Origin: Datura wrightii
Lineage: Eukaryota; Streptophyta; Magnoliopsida; Solanales; Solanaceae
Direction: 5' to 3'
Assembly (NCBI GenBank): GCA_035772735.1
Contig: JASDFA010000007.1
Coordinates: forward strand, 77,139,501-77,203,500
DNA length: 64,000 nucleotides
Shown: positions 12,083-23,245 of the stretch, one piece after another
How the letters are laid out: each line of letters starts with the position of its first letter
Position numbering within the stretch: the stretch's first letter is position 1
The notes under the pieces: model-generated
Told to the model about the DNA's origin: nothing
The model's input: only the letters and a program-made list of their open reading frames with translations
The model's database searches: none
Position numbers and translations under genes: made by a program

Positions 12083-12118
<36 letters not shown>
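12083..12118. repeat. (TG)n(TA)n microsatellite
   Basis: An alternating TG run followed by a TA run inside the LTR of B2. The equivalent place in the 5' LTR (about 29937-29949) is much shorter, showing slippage since insertion. Confidence 0.9.
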
Positions 12119-13034
12119 AGTCATAACCTACATTGGCGCGCAGTTTTGAGGCATAGGGTGATCGACCCTTAGCCTACTCGGTGCTAGACACTACTCCCCA
12201 AAAAACCATGCATATGCTCTCCATAGTTTTTCAACGAAGCTTACCATCATCTATTGACGAAACTCAATAATTAAGTTCTTCTCAAATTTGAAATCATATA
12301 TGAGGAGCTTTAGCTCAAACCATACCACAAGCAGAAAATAATTGGGAGTCTTCGCTCCAAAACCATGTTGTAAGCTTAATTCATAAAGTCATAAATCATA
12401 CTTGAATATATGGGCATTGCTTGATACTTTATCATGCTTGAAAAGTACTCAATTCACTTGTAAACATGATTATAAACATGGGTAACTTGAAAACATACTT
12501 TTCATCAATAATATCTCATCATACTCGAACATTCATCATAAATCTCAACTTTCATGAACTTCTCATAAATGGCATTTTAATTTATAAAGCTTGAAAACAT
12601 GATTTTAATTGAAAACAATGTAAAACTTGCTCATGAACCATAATTCGATAGTAGAACATATTTAGATCATACCCATGTAGTGAATTAGGAATTTCATGCA
12701 TTGGGCTAAAACCCTATAGAATCAACATATGAATTTTCATGATTTAGAGAGAGATTGGGCATGGGCGTGAACCAATTCACCCATTCATAACCCTACATAC
12801 TAGGGGAGGAACTGATTTTACCACTCCTTGATTGCCCAATGAAGAATTGAAGAAAACTTTAAGGAAAATGATCTTGATCACCTCTCTAGCTCTCTGACTT
12901 TACATGCATGAGTAAGAATGGCCTAAAATGAACTTTCCCCTCTTAAAACTCATCATTCATAGCTTAAAATGACGTAGTTTAGGCCTTAGGATCATAGAAA
13001 TTACAGAAAAGCCCTTACTAAATTCGCAGGAATT

Positions 13035-13460
13035 AACTGACTGCCAGTCCCCACGAGTGACTGGATGAATCGTCACCCAAGACCATGACTCGTGGCATCA
13101 GTTGTCGTGTGCACTGCCCAATAATTCATCTGAGGCTTGCCAAGGGGGACCCTATGAGTTGTTACTAGTGACCATGACTCATGGTCACCACACGTTATCC
13201 TCACTGCCCGAATTCTCAAACCATAAGAAATTGGCTAACCATGACCCATCCCACGAATCATGGTGCCTGACCACGACTCATGGTGACCAACCGTAGGGTA
13301 CACTGCCAAGTTTTCTTCTCCTTTCCATAGCCTTTGACCATGAATGACTCAATGAGTCGTGGTGACTGACCACGACTCGTGGTCAAGTCCGTGGGGACTT
13401 CCTAAATCCAAAATTTCAACTCAAGTTTTTCACCTCACCCCATGGGTCACAAAACGACTC
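13035..13460. repeat. Motif array in the B2 3' LTR
   Basis: Repeated near-palindromes of CCACGACTCGTGG type and one-base variants (CATGACTCATGG, CCACGAATCATGG) in both orientations, within the first 500 bp of U3 (minus strand). Confidence 0.8.
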
Positions 13461-13540
13461 GTTTTGTGACTTGGTGCCAGATTTTCAGTTTTCTCCATTT
13501 CAACTCCTGGGTCTGATCTTTGGGCTTTCCGGGTATAACA

Positions 13541-13558
13541 ATATCTCCTCCTTGGGAA
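13541..13558 (-). other. Polypurine tract of B2
   Basis: The minus strand reads a purine-rich run with AAGGAGGAGAT next to the LTR, followed upstream by a CATTCGAGGACAAATG-type phrase that precedes the 3' LTR in the related elements here. Confidence 0.75.
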
Positions 13559-13785
13559 CATTTGTCCTCGAATGTTGAAAATCATGAAGAAATATAGGGA
13601 AATGCAATCATTACACTCAAATACTAAGCATTTAAGTTGAAAACTGACGGAATGACTACCTCCAAACTGAACTACATGGTTGAACTGAATTAACAAACCA
13701 TACATACATACTTTGACATAAAAGAAACTTGGGCACATGAACTGAGCATGAAACTGAATAGAGTTTTAGAGCAAAAACTGATATC

Positions 13786-15000
13786 TCAAGCTGGAACTGA
13801 GCCGGTAGAGAATAAATGTGGACATCTAGCCATCACGTCTGATTTGGCTTCCCATTTAGCTCCTTCAACATACTGATTCCTCCATAAATCTTTAGCTGAA
13901 GCTACTTTCTTGTTTCGTAGCCTTCAAACCTGATGATCTAGTATTTCCACCGGAACCTCCTCGTAACTTAGGTTGTCTTTCACACCGACACTGTCCACCC
14001 TGACAACTGGAGCTGGGTCACCCAAGCACTTCTTTAAGAGCGATACATGAAAAAAAAGATAAACGGAAGATAATTCTGAGGGCAACTCCAATTCATATGC
14101 CACCTTGGCAACCCGTTTCACAATCCAGCAGGGGAAAACATAACAAGGGTTGAGTTTTCCTTTCTTTCCAAACCTCATCACTCCCTTCATGGGAGACACC
14201 TTCAGAAACACCCAATCATACTCAAGTTCTCTCCTTCTCACATCGGCATAGGACTTTTGGCGACTTTGAGCTGTTTTCAACCTGTCCCGTATGAGTTGAA
14301 CTTTCTCCATGGCCTCATGGACTGAATCTGGTCCTATCATCACAACTTCACCAACTTCAAAGAAGCAAATATTCCATCTACATCTCCGCCCATAGAGAGC
14401 CTCAAACGGAGCCATCTGAAAGATGGAATGGTAGCTGTTATTGTACACAGACTTGATAAGAGTCAAATGATCATCCCAACTATCCTTGAAGTCAATCACA
14501 CATGCTCTCAACATGTCCTTGAGAGTATGAATTGTCCACTCCACTTGACCATCCGTTTACGGGTGAAATATTGTACTGAGCTTGACCTGAGTACCCAATC
14601 CTTTTTGAAAAAACCTCCAAAACTGAGAGGTAAACTGAGTACCTCTGTCTGATATAATGGACAAGGGAATTCCATGCAATCGAACCAACACCCAAATGTA
14701 TAATTTGGCATAATCCTCCATGGAATCAGTAGTTTTGACTGATAAAAAATGAGCAGCTTTGGTCAACTTGTCTACAACAACCCAAATAGAGTCATATTGT
14801 CGATGAGTGCGAGGCAAACCTATTACGAAGTCCATATTGATCTCTTCCAACTTCCAAGTAGGAATGCTAATATCTTGGAGCACCCCTCCGGGTCTTTGGT
14901 GCTCAACCTTCACCTGTTGACAGTTTGGACACTTAGCCACAAATTCTACTATGTCCCTCTTCATACCATTCCACTAATAGACTTCTCGTAGGTCACAGTA
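13786..15000 (-). pseudogene. B2 pol: integrase with chromodomain-like C-terminus
   Basis: Minus-strand integrase: zinc-binding tail (VAKCPNCQQVKVEHQRPGG), D1 (INMDFVIGLPRT), D2 (SIISDRGTQFTSQFW, intact) and the TLKDMLRACV block after the third catalytic site. The C-terminal region follows (MAPFEALYGRRCRW; WVFLKVSPMKGVMRFGKKGKLNP; VAYELELPSELSSVYLFFHVSLLKKCLGDP). The end resembles the degenerate chromodomain of Tekay/Del elements (VEILDHQV...W.NQYVEGAKWEAKSDVMARCPHLF) and stops at 13786-13788. The adjacent blocks share one frame, broken by stops near 14545 and 13922. Confidence 0.9.
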
Positions 15001-16654
15001 CATCTTGGTGGCACCTGGGTTTATAGAATACCTGGAACCATGAGCCTTATGCAACATTTGATTTCTCAAATCATCAACGTCCAGAACACATAAGTGACCT
15101 TGCTATCGAAGCAAACCATCTCCCCCTTTGGAGAAGACCTCTACCTTTTGATTCTGAAAAGCCTCCTTTAACTTTACCAAAATAGGGTCCTCATCTTTTC
15201 TAGCTTTTATATCAGTCAACAAAGATGATTCTGATATGTTCTGAACTATAACACCGCCATCGGTCGAATCAACCAAACAAACTCCCAACCTTGCAAGTCG
15301 ATGCACGTCCTTCACTAGCTCCTACTTTCCCTCATCTACACGGGACACACGTTCCATGGAGAGTATATGAAGTGCGTCTACTACTACATTAGCCTTTTCT
15401 ACATGATAAAGGACACTCATGTCATAATCTTTAAGTAGCTCCAACCACCTCCTTGTCGAAGATTGAGATCCTTCTGGTTAAACACCTATTGTAAACTCTT
15501 ATGGTCCGTAAACACATCCACGTGGACCCCGTACAAGTAATGTCTCCATATTTTCAAGGCAAATACCACCGTGACCAATTCGAGATTATGAGTCGGATAG
15601 TTCTTTTCATGCACTTTCAGATGTCTAGAAGCGTAAGTTATAACTTTTCTGTGCTGCATCAATACACGCCCAAGTCCGATCCTCGAAGCATCACAATACA
15701 CTACGAACCCATTGGTACCCTCGATTAGGGTCAACACTAGTGCTAAAGTGAGTCGAGCCTTCAACTCTTGGAAGCTCTTCTCACAAGCCTTAGTCCATTG
15801 GAACTTCACTTTCTTTTGGGTCAATTTGGTCAATGGCACTGCAATAGATGAGAAACCCTCAACAAACCGATAGTACCCAGCTAAACCAAAGAAACTCCTG
15901 ATATATGAAGGATTCACCGGTTTGGGCCAATTCTTCACCGCCTCTATCTTCTGTAAGTCTACCTGCACACCTTCACAAGACACCACATGACCCAAGAACG
16001 CCACAAAATTTAACCAAAACTCACATTTGCTGAATTTTGCATACAATTGACGATCCTTCAAAGTTTGTAACACCACCCTCAAATGAGCGGCATGCTCCTC
16101 CTCGCTTTGAGAGTATATGAGAATGTCATCTATGAAAACAATCACGATCATGTCCAAATATGGCTTGAGCATCATGTTCATTAAGTCCATAAAAGTTTTT
16201 GGAGCATTCATTAGTCCAAAAGATATAACTACAAACTCATAGTGACATATCGAGTTTTAAAGGTTGTTCTCGGAATGCCACTCTCCCGAACCCTGAGCTG
16301 ATGGTATCCGGACCTGAGATCTATCTTCGAAAAGCACTTGAAACCCTGAAGCTGGTCAAACAGATCATCAATCCTGGGTAGAGGATACCTGTTCTTGATG
16401 GTGACTTTGTTCAATTGCCGATAGTCAATGCACATCCGGAGGGAACCATCCTTCTTTCGGAAAAATAGAACTGGTGCACCCCATAGAGACTTGCTAGGTC
16501 TAATGAAGCCCTTGTCTAGTAGGTCCTTCAACTGATCCTTAAACTCCTTTAGATCAGCTAGAGCCATTCTACAAGAAGGAATAGATATAGGTTGCGTATC
16601 AGGAAGAAGGTCAATACCAAAATCAATATCCCACTTGGGAGGAACTCCTAGCAA
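15001..16654 (-). pseudogene. B2 pol: reverse transcriptase and RNase H
   Basis: The RT blocks DTQPISIPSCRMALADLKEF, MCIDYRQLNKVTIKNRYPLPRIDDLFDQLQG, the active-site box VFIDDILIYS (intact) and YYRFVEGFSSIAVPLTKLTQKKVKFQW are followed by RNase H (GFVVYCDASRIGLG, EKNYPTHNLELVTVVFALKIWRHYLYG, FTDHKSLQ). Two frame changes are visible: about 16230-16250, between the RT fingers and palm, and about 15450-15480, where a base is missing compared with the other copies. The linker to integrase follows at 15103-15315. Confidence 0.92.
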
Positions 16655-17188
16655 ATCATCTGGAAAGACCTCTGGGAACTCTCTTACTACTGGGACTGAC
16701 TAGATAGTCAGGGTCTCGGAAGTTGCATCCTTAAACCTAACTAGATGGTATACATAACCTTTGGAGATCATATTTCTAGCCTTAAGGTAAGAAATATAAC
16801 AATCTACAGGAACGAATAAACTACCCTTCCACTCTAAAACAGACTCACTTGGAAAGCGGAACTCCACCGCACGGGTTCTACATTTAATAGAAGCATAGCA
16901 TGCATACAACCAATCCATGTTGAGAATAATATCAAAGTCAGTCATGGCTAACCTTGCTAGGTCTGCAGAGGTGACTTTCTGCAATACTGCGATCGGGCAA
17001 TTTCTATACACCCACCTAGCTACAAGTGAATCACCAACAGGAGTAGAGACTGCCAATGGTTTTGACAGAATTTCGGGACTGACTCTAAATCTACTAGCAA
17101 TATAAGGTGTCACAAAAGATAAGGTAGCCCCTGGATCTAATAAAGCATAAGCATTAAGGTGAAATACTTGTAACATACCAGTAACCAC
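16655..17188 (-). pseudogene. B2 pol: aspartic protease
   Basis: Starts MVTGMLQVFHLNAYALLDPGATLSFVTPYIASRF, with DPGA at the catalytic site, then VGDSLVARWVYRNCPIAVLQ and LAMTDFDIILNMDWLYACYASIKCRTR, the usual protease-to-RT spacer. The frame is open for 162 codons and continues into the RT with one interruption. Gag lies directly upstream, so B2 has the standard gag-protease-RT-RNase H-integrase order. Confidence 0.88.
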
Positions 17189-17332
17189 ATCCGGTGAAGT
17201 CTCCTATTCCTGACGCGTGGCAAGGGCATAGAATCTGTTTTGCGCTGACCGCCACCTATGTTGGTAGATGCCCCCTGTTGGGCTGGGCGTGCGGGTGGAG
17301 CTTCTGAATTGGAAGTTGGGCCTCGACCCCTA
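17189..17332 (-). pseudogene. B2 gag, C-terminal piece left of insertion A
   Basis: Minus-strand Gly/Pro/Ala-rich linker between zinc knuckle and protease, matching the corresponding stretch of B1. It is separated from the rest of gag (27799-28885) by element A. The duplicated CCCTA occurs at 17328-17332 and again at 27794-27798. Confidence 0.8.
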
Positions 17333-17439
17333 TGTTACACTTCGTAAATTCACGACATGTAGATGGTCTATTTGCATATTGGTTAAGAGTTTTTGAATGC
17401 CATACATGCTAGGAAAAGGCCCGGGGAAAGACCGGATAA

Positions 17440-17580
17440 GCGACACGTCGAACCATCGCAAGAGGAGGCTGGCAGACCTCCTCCGCGATGGCTAGAGTGT
17501 CACGGAGGCTCACCTCCGCGATACACAGCGTGTCACGGAGGCTAAACTACACGATACACAGCGTGCTACAGAGGTGAGGT
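17440..17580. repeat. Motif array in the 5' LTR of A
   Basis: Words GTCACGGAGG, ACCTCCGCGAT and ACACAGCGTG alternate so that CGGAGG and CCTCCG face each other several times. The array stops 12 bp before the TATA box. The 3' LTR has the same array (25320-25440) with a few transitions. Confidence 0.9.
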
Positions 17581-17591
17581 GCAACCTCAAG

Positions 17592-17599
17592 TATAAAAG
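17592..17599 (+). promoter_or_regulatory. TATA box of A
   Basis: TATAAAAG just downstream of the motif array, matched in the 3' LTR at 25456-25463. This is the probable Pol II core promoter of the element. Confidence 0.75.
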
Positions 17600-18539
17600 C
17601 ACCAACTTAGGTTTTTATCTCATTTTCTCACTTTTGAATTTCAGTAAACGATAAAGAACAGAGAGGAATGAAGATTTATGATAAATATTCATCTGATTAC
17701 GCCGTCAAACGCGGTCCAAACTGAAATTAACTCCAGATACCGAAGTATAAAGCTGCAGAGAACATTCCTGCGGAGTTAGTTTCGTGAAATTCGGCCGGCG
17801 AACCATCGTCCTACTGAGCTAAGGTAAGAAGAATTGCTACAAATTAGTGTCAATATACTCCTAGCCCTAAAGTGAGCATTTCTCCCTTCTAGACTTCTGA
17901 GAAATAGTGAGTTTTTGGACGTTTTTTGATAAGTCAAAGTTTGGGCTATATATATATATTAAAAGTGATATTTTATTTCATAATATTAATGTATTTAGTT
18001 CTAATTGATATATATATATATGGATGCAGTTGGGAGAAATAGCGGAATATTGACTGAATTACGCCAATTAGTTGGGAAATCAGAAACGGAGGTATGTAAA
18101 ACTAGTTCTTCGGCAAGTTAGTAGTTCTGGTATAGTAGAATAGTTCAAGTGCCAGTGGAATGTTTCAGAAACCACATATTATGTTTAATATGCAATTTAG
18201 TATGATATTAGTAGCATCATGTCATGTGTAGCGTGAAACTTACTAGCTCGATGCAAATTCTAGTAGAAAGTGACCAAAATAGTACAACATGCCCAGTATG
18301 TGATTTAGTAAAGTATGTTAGGATATTATCGTGTTCAGTTGAAACTTAGTAAAGCAATATAAGTTCCTGTAAGGTATTACAGAAATAGAATGGTAGCCTA
18401 AAATGAAGTTTAGAAAGCATGTTAGAAATAGTAAATCATGTTACTATGAAACTCAGTTATACAGCCTGATTCCCAACAGAAAAAACCATATCTTGTTCAG
18501 CATTAGACTCAGCACAGTATGACAGAAGATTGTATATAT

Positions 18540-18660
18540 ATACCATTATCAGTTTCAGCATGTATTAAGCACATACATATCACTATCATTATTTTTAGCA
18601 TGTAGTATATACATACACATTATTGTCACTAGTTTCAGCATGTGGTATACGCAATTAGTA
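18540..18660. repeat. Degenerate tandem units in the LTR of A
   Basis: Three units, each with TCAGTTTCAGCATGT or TTTTTAGCATGTAGTAT followed by an ATACATA-rich stretch, about 40 bp apart. The 3' LTR carries the same three units at about 26400-26520. Confidence 0.7.
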
Positions 18661-19936
18661 CTACTAGTTGAGACCACTGTTTTGTTTTGGGGTTGGATTA
18701 CCTAGCATTCATGACCGCCCCAGGGTTAATAGCTGTATCGACTCGTCCGCCAGAGGGCGAGGATGCATCGCTCTACGGAGTGGCATGCCGTCCCCCAAGG
18801 GACGAAGATGGGATGCCGATTTCCCCATATTTTGCCTTGGTCTGCTTTTATACACCCCCGTCGAGTGGGTACGCCCGGAGTGTTGATTCAGGAGTCCTAC
18901 GGACTCAAGTACAGTTATAGTCAGGCGCTCAGCGAGCCTAAGTGCATACCCAGGGTATCAGCAGGATGCTTATAGTTATTATAGAAGATGGGACGACCAG
19001 GGTAGGGGTATAGATTGCGTGTTGATTGTACCTCCCGGCTTATGGGGCTTGGGTAAGGTTTGTGTGTGCTATGCTATGTTGTGTTATGTTATGTTATGCC
19101 ATGTTATGCTAGATACGAGTAGATCGACAGTAGAGCGATACATTTCCAGGTATGACTCCTACTCCTTCCAGCATAGTTGAGAACAGTCTTAGATTCATAT
19201 TCTCAGTCAGTTTCAGTCTATTTCTCTCTATTTCATTTCCATCTGTTGTATTGTTGTTTTCAGATACTTTTCAGTTGTTGCTTACATACTCAGTACAAGC
19301 AGTACTGACGCCCATTTGGGGCGCTGCACTACTTGCCTGCAAGTACTCATAGACGAGGAGCCGATACCTCGTGATTCCAGCCAGCTCACAGAGTCATCAT
19401 CTCCAGTCATCCGGAGCTAGATAGCTAGAGGTTTATCCCTTTTCTTTCGATTGTACAGTATGGGTAGGCCGGGGCCCTGTTATGACCATATTATTAGTAT
19501 TCTTAGAGGCTTGCAGATTGTGTATACCCTGTGGTTTGTTATACTGGTCGTGTGAGGCCGTGTGTATGTTTTAGCTTGTTATGATGGCTGTGTGGGGCCT
19601 TAATCAGTTGGTAGTGGTGACCTTGTTAGTCATGTAGCGGTTTAGCACCTGTTTTCTTGATTTAGAGATAACTAGACAACATGGTGGCCTTGTCGGCCCG
19701 CATAGGTTCCCCTATATGAATGTGATTCTGGTTAGCTGATATTATAGTACAGGTGGCTATAGGCCTAGTTGGCCGGAGGCTGTATTTACAGCCGTAATAT
19801 AGCCCGTCGTTTTCCTGAATCCATAGTTAGAGCTAGCCAGGAACCAGAAGTGCTTAGGCTCAGCAATTTAGCAGTTCAGGTCCCAGTAAGGGCACAAGGT
19901 GCCAGTCACACCCCCCAAGGTGGGGTGTGACAAGCT

Positions 19937-19948
19937 TGGTATCAGAGC
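19937..19948 (+). other. Primer-binding site of A (tRNA-iMet)
   Basis: TGGTATCAGAGC, four bases after the LTR end. It is complementary to the 3' end of plant initiator methionine tRNA, the usual primer for this gypsy lineage. Confidence 0.92.
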
Positions 19949-20144
19949 AGGTCGTATCCCAGGGAGTCTGCATGCCGTGCTAAGTAGATTCTTGCCTATG
20001 GATGTGTTGTGCACCACATACTATAGGTAGGAGGCTTCAAGGCATAATAGGATGGTTGCTTTTTATTCTTATTCAGTCGTGCTGTAGAGCGGTATAGTAT
20101 AGGGTTGAGTCTCTAGACCTTACTATATTCTTTTGTTACAGATA

Positions 20145-21340
20145 ATGTCAGACCAGCGACATCCTCTCACAGGCCAGAGCTTGGATATTGCAGCAGGGGA
20201 AGGCACCAGCAAGATGCCTCATCCTCGTATAGAAATATCCCGATCAGAGGGCAATACCGAGGTATCGTCCCAACCTTCTCAGCAGTCTCCACCACATCAG
20301 GAGCCACTTGGGGCGACACCACCTCCAACAGTCCCTATATCGATACCTTCCGACCAGGGGGTTAGGAGTGCGGTGATCATGTTAGCACAGATGATGGCTG
20401 CTCAGCATCAGTCGATGCCGCCTATAGCTACAGAATCGGCAGGAGGGTCCGGTAGTTCGAGGGTCCGGGAATTTTTGGCTCTGAATCCCCCACAGTTTAC
20501 AGGTACGGATCGGACAGAGGACCCTCAGGATTTTCTAGATCAGATGCGGAGAATTTTTAGGGTTATGCGTGCCACACCTACAAAATCGGTTGAGTTGGCA
20601 GCATTCCGGTTACGGGACATCGCCGCATTGTGGTATGAAATCTAGGAAAGGTCCCGAGGGAGAGATGTTTCCCCTCCGACTTGGTCCAGCTTCTCAGGAG
20701 CTTTTCTGGATCAGTATTTGCCACGGGAGATTCAACAGGCCTGGGTGGACAAGTTTTTACATTTAGAGCAGGAGGCCATGAGTGTTCGAGAATACGCCTT
20801 GCTGTTTGATTCTTTGGCCCGGTACGCACAGGCCTTTGTTGATACCATGGCATCCAGAGTACACCGCTTCATCATGGGGTTGAATACAAAATATGTTGAG
20901 ACTTGTATTATGGCCACACTGCGAGAGGACATGGATATTGCCCGAGTTCAGGCATTTGCCCAGAATATTGAGGGCATCAGGCAGCGGCATCGGGTGATCA
21001 AGAGGACCAATCAAGAACAGCGCCGCAGGGATAGGTCAGTTGAGTTACAGAGGGAGGCTTGGGGAGGACCTAGGCCACGATTGTTAGATAGGCCGCCCAG
21101 ACCCCCGCCTTCACCACAGCCGCAGAGGGGCAGATTTAGCCACAGGGGGTGGTCAGAGACTGGCAGAGGCTCGCAGATTGCAGGTTCACCATTATAGAGG
21201 AGGGCGGAGCAGAGTAGGTATAACCTACCACTTTACCCTATATGCAGCCGACGCCATTCTAAAACATGCAGGTATGGCTACACCGGATGTTATATTTGTG
21301 GCCAAGAGGGCCATCTGATGAGAGATTGTCCAGCCAGAGG
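20145..21340 (+). pseudogene. A gag (capsid and nucleocapsid)
   Basis: The likely start is ATG 20145 (MSDQRHPLTGQ). A disordered N-terminus leads to capsid-like motifs (REFLALNPPQFTGTDRTEDPQDFLDQMRRIFRVM; YLPREIQQAWVDKFLHLEQEAMSVREYALLFDSLARYAQ), a basic Arg/Pro-rich stretch, and the CCHC knuckle CYICGQEGHLMRDC (21288-21329). All lie in one frame with two in-frame TAG stops (20643-20645 and 21195-21197). The TAG at 20643 stands where a Trp codon would fit; the one at 21195 where a CAG would fit. The pol frame differs from the gag frame, so either a frameshift mutation lies between about 21340 and 21530 or the element used a frameshift. Confidence 0.92.
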
Positions 21341-21499
21341 ATAAGAGCACCGGGATAGACAGGACAGGGCATTCGCAGGGTCACGAGCTTCAGTATCCTC
21401 GGCAGGGCGCAGGCCCTCAGTTTCAGCAGGCAGAGCCGCGGTAGATCAGGGGCCTCCAGTGTAGGTGCGGGCCCAAGCCGGACATATGCCTTACCAGGG

Positions 21500-21838
21500 A
21501 GGCAGGATTCAGAAGCGTCACCTGATGTTGTAACAGGTATGATGACTATCTGCTCATACCCTGTTTGTGTATTGATTGATCCAGGATCTACTTTGTCCTA
21601 CATTACTCTATTTGTGGCTCGGAAGTTTAGTGTTGCACCAGAATTGGTTCAGCAACCCTTTTCAGTATCCACCCCCGTTGGTGACTCCATTATAGCCAGA
21701 AGGGTCTATTGCGGGCGTACAGTAGAGGTTGCTGATCGTCAGACCACAGTAGACCTGGTAGAATTAGAAATGGTCGATTCCGATGCCATTATGGGTATGG
21801 ATTGGTTGGCTCCGTGCTATGCAAATGTAGAATGCTAG
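21500..21838 (+). pseudogene. A pol: aspartic protease
   Basis: The frame through SPDVVTGMMTICSYPVCVLIDPGSTLSYITLFVARKF holds the DPGS catalytic motif, then TPVGDSIIARRVYCGRTVEV and LVELEMVDSDAIMGMDWLAPCYANVEC, ending at TAG 21836-21838, beyond which the same frame continues into RT. Retropepsin-type. The true N-terminus of the pol frame is not visible. Confidence 0.88.
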
Positions 21839-23245
21839 ACCAAGACAGTCCGATTCCACTTTCCAGGGGAGGCAGTACGAGAGTGGAAGGGCATTACAAT
21901 TACGCTAAAAGGTAGGTTTATTTCCTATCTTCAGGCCAGGAAGTTGATAGGTAAGGGGTGCATTTACCATCTTGTCAGAGTTCAGGATGTTTGGGTAGAG
22001 CCTTCGACTCTCCAGTCAGTCCCAGTGGTGAATGAATTCCCTGACGTATTTCCAGATGAGCTACCTGGTATTCCTCCAAAAAGGGAAATAGTTTTTTCAA
22101 TTGATTTATTACCAGGAACTCAGCCCATATCAATTCCTCCGTATCGTATGGCTCCTGCTGAACTCAGAGAATTAAAGGAGCAGCTGAAAGATCTGTTAGA
22201 TAAGGGCTTTATCAGGCTGAGTACTTCACCTTGGGGTGCGCCAGTTCTATTTGTGAGAAAGAAGGATGGCTCGCTCCGCATGTGTATAGATTACCGGTAG
22301 TTGAATAAGGTTACAGTTAAGAATAAGTATCTGCTTCCCAAAATAGATGATTTGTTTGATCAGTTACAGGGGGCCAGATATTTTTCCAAGATTGATTTGA
22401 GGTTCGGATACCATCAGGTTTGAGTTCGTGAAAGGGACATTCCGAAGACAGCTTTCAGGACCAGATACGGCCACTTTGAATTCCTAGTTATGTCTTTTGG
22501 GCTGATGAATGCTCCCACAGTATTCATGGACTTGATGAACAACATCTTTAGACCGTACCTGGACCTGTTCGTGATAGTGTTCATTGATGACATTCTGGTA
22601 TATTCTCGCTCATAGGCAGACCACCAAAATCATTTACGGATAGTGCTTCAGATTCTCAGGGACCGTCGGTTGTATGCCAAGTTCTCTAAATGTGAATTCT
22701 GGCTGAACTCAATAGCTTTCTTGGGGCATATTGTGTCGGATGCTGGTATACAGGTAGGCACGCAGAAAATAGAGGCAATAAAAACGTGGCCCAGACCTAC
22801 CACTCTGACTGAAGTCCTCAGTTTCCTGGGATTAGCAGGATACTATAGAAGATTTGTTGAGGGGTTCTCCACCATAGCGGCACCTCTAACTAAGTAGATG
22901 CAGAAAGCAGTAAAGTTTCAGTGGACAGAGGCATGTGAGCAGAGTTTCCAAGAATTGAAAGACAGGTTGACCTCCGCCCCAGTATTAGCATTGCCAGAAG
23001 GTACAGAGGGTTATGCAGTTTATTGTGATGCTTCAGGTATTGGGTTGGGATGTGTGTTGATGCAGCACAGTAAAGTGATTGCTTATGCTTCCAGACAGCT
23101 GAGGGAACACGAAAAGAATTATCCTACCCATGACTTGGAACTAGTCGCAGTGATCCATGCCCTAAAGATATGGAGACATTACCTGTACGGCATTTATGTG
23201 CATATTTTCACCGACTATAAGAGCCTGCAGTACATCTTCACTTAG
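21839..23245 (+). pseudogene. A pol: reverse transcriptase and RNase H
   Basis: One continuous frame with intact motifs: LLPGTQPISIPPYRMAPAEL, WGAPVLFVRKKDGSLRMCIDYR, KTAFRTRYGHFEF-like block, the active site VFIDDILVYS (FIDD at 22580-22591), YYRRFVEGFSTIAAPLTK, then RNase H (YAVYCDASGIGLGCVLMQ; THDLELVAVIHALKIWRHYLYG; FTDYKSLQYIFT). In-frame stops: 22298 (TAG), 22421 (TGA), 22613 (TAG), 22895 (TAG) and 23243 (TAG). No insertion or deletion disturbs the frame, which is exceptional in this window. Confidence 0.95.

Larger units (their letters stand above)
11236..13540 (-). mobile_element. 3' LTR of B2
   Basis: Starts TGTCATGACCCC and ends GGGTATAACA in plus coordinates, followed by a pyrimidine stretch (polypurine on the minus strand). 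It aligns by eye with 29094-30205, including the GGTAAGC/TTGTAAGC block where T1 inserted in the other copy. It contains a (TG)n(TA)n microsatellite (about 12083-12118) that is much longer than in the 5' LTR, and a motif array at its U3 end. Confidence 0.93.
17333..19932 (+). mobile_element. 5' LTR of A
   Basis: TGTTACAC...GGGGTGTGACA. Order: U3 start, motif array (17440-17580), TATA box (17592-17599), a long body with degenerate tandem units (18540-18660) and TATGT-type repeats (about 19065-19110), then U5. Frames such as 18668-18886 are shared by both LTR copies and are not genes. Confidence 0.95.

Noticed and set aside
13035..13460. Possible CRISPR array (regular short repeats)
   Set aside because: Words are 9-13 bp, unevenly spaced, in both orientations and degenerate; no cas genes, and the context is a plant LTR.
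18668..18975. Overlapping plus ORFs, repeated at 26530-26874
   Set aside because: Present in both LTRs of A at the same place but in changing frames between copies; LTR sequence, not a gene.
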